From Pseudomonas fluorescens (GTDB lineage Bacteria > Pseudomonadota > Gammaproteobacteria > Pseudomonadales > Pseudomonadaceae): a DNA stretch of 64,000 nucleotides. Below, one piece after another: positions 63,312-64,000 of the stretch. How positions within the stretch are numbered: the first letter of the stretch is position 1; every line of letters starts with the position of its first letter. The stretch spans positions 5,456,001 through 5,520,000 of the forward strand of contig NZ_CP008896.1 of assembly GCF_000730425.1 (NCBI RefSeq), written 5' to 3'. The notes under the pieces were generated by a model that searched no databases, had not been told where the DNA came from, and worked only from the letters and a program-made list of their open reading frames with translations. The translations under genes and the position numbers were made by a program.

Positions 63312-64000
63312 ATGACCTTTTCTTTGGCCGCCAAACTGTCGGTGCTGCTGCTGTTTATCGGCAGTACGCTTTACGTGCACCTGCGCGGCAAGGCGCGTTT
63401 GCCGGTGCTGCGTCAGTTCGTCAACCATTCGGCGCTGTTCGCCCCGTATAACGCCTTGATGTACATCTTTTCGGGTGTGCCGTCCAAACCCTACCTGGAC
63501 CGCAGCAAGTTCCCGGAACTGGATGTGCTCAAGGACAACTGGGAAGTGATCCGCGACGAGGCCATGCACCTGTTCGACGAAGGCTATATCCGCGCCGCCG
63601 AGAAGAACAACGATGCCGGTTTTGGCTCGTTCTTCAAGAAAGGCTGGAAACGCTTCTACCTCAAGTGGTACGACAAACCGCTGCCGTCGGCCGAGTTGCT
63701 GTGCCCGAAAACCGTGGCTCTGGTCAGTAGCATCCCCAACGTCAAGGGCGCCATGTTTGCCCTGTTGCCGGGCGGCAGCCATCTCAACCCCCATCGCGAC
63801 CCGTTTGCCGGGTCCCTGCGTTATCACTTGGGGCTGTCGACGCCCAATTCCGACGACTGCCGGATTTTTGTCGATGGCCAGATCTACGCCTGGCGCGATG
63901 GCGAAGACGTGATGTTCGACGAAACCTATGTGCATTGGGTGAAGAACGAAACCGAAAAGACCCGGGTGATTCTGTTCTGCGATATCGAGCGGCCGCTGAG
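63312..64000 (+). CDS. lpxO: Lipid A hydroxylase (aspartyl/asparaginyl beta-hydroxylase family), 3' end outside window
   Basis: Fe(II)/2-oxoglutarate dioxygenase that hydroxylates a secondary acyl chain of lipid A at the inner membrane. N-terminal hydrophobic segment LAAKLSVLLLFIGSTLYVHL, then iron-site segments GSHLNPHRDPFAGSLRYHL and MFDETYVHWVKNET, whose histidines and acidic residue are the usual ligands. Start MTFSLAAKL follows CAGGAG. At least 229 codons are present before the window edge. The LpxO call rests on overall resemblance to Pseudomonas and Salmonella LpxO. Confidence 0.87.
   Translation, partial: MTFSLAAKLSVLLLFIGSTLYVHLRGKARLPVLRQFVNHSALFAPYNALMYIFSGVPSKPYLDRSKFPELDVLKDNWEVIRDEAMHLFDEGYIRAAEKNNDAGFGSFFKKGWKRFYLKWYDKPLPSAELLCPKTVALVSSIPNVKGAMFALLPGGSHLNPHRDPFAGSLRYHLGLSTPNSDDCRIFVDGQIYAWRDGEDVMFDETYVHWVKNETEKTRVILFCDIERPL

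Overview
The window is high-GC chromosomal DNA from a Pseudomonas of the fluorescens group. Supporting signs are a core block in an order familiar from Pseudomonas chromosomes (M48 protease, TusA-like protein, bcp, gcvR, dapA, bamC, MBL hydrolase, purC, tRNA-Ser), a second core block (rnd, ycgL, ycgN and later ptrB), a pobR/pobA pair, and more than a dozen inverted pairs of Pseudomonas-type REP elements with GGCTTGCC cores. No CRISPR array, intact prophage or complete insertion sequence was seen. Function calls rest on motifs and remembered family features; no database search was run.

Layout. 1-6.5 kb: core genes for envelope quality control, lysine synthesis, outer-membrane assembly and purine synthesis. 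6.6-8.2 kb: tRNA-Ser(CGA), its terminator, a decayed reading frame, an exported ClpP-like protein and an AT-rich gap, probably an accessory insertion next to the tRNA. 8.2-27 kb: a large catabolic cluster comprising an OprD-type porin, an MFS carrier, a hydratase/3-hydroxyacyl-CoA dehydrogenase fusion, a two-subunit acyl-CoA dehydrogenase, a dedicated EtfBA, an IclR regulator, an unrecognised permease, a hotdog thioesterase, a PaaH-like dehydrogenase, PcaF-like and PimB-like thiolases, an acyl-CoA ligase and a PaaG-like isomerase. Gene content resembles the pim operon of Rhodopseudomonas and the dca genes of Acinetobacter, so oxidation of dicarboxylic acids (adipate/pimelate type) or similar medium-chain acids is the best guess. 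A 17-bp dyad of 7-3-7 form (GTTYYGC-NNN-GCGRAAY) lies upstream of four separate transcription units of this cluster, with a weaker copy and an everted copy near the regulator operon. This points to one local IclR regulon and is the most interesting feature of the window.

27-36 kb: regulators (four LysR, one PadR) mixed with small metabolic genes, including a LysR / degenerate MBL / NAD(P)-binding protein unit. 36-43 kb: pobR/pobA for 4-hydroxybenzoate, a DHA2 exporter, an exported double-Cache protein, a glutamine-synthetase-like gamma-glutamyl-amine ligase and a methyltransferase. 43-55 kb: housekeeping and conserved unknown genes, including an exported protein that looks like a metallopeptidase without its zinc histidines. 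55-58.6 kb: LysR plus pxpABC (5-oxoprolinase). 58.6-64 kb: a VWA/MoxR pair, a DUF748 protein, cysK and the start of lpxO, which is cut by the window edge.
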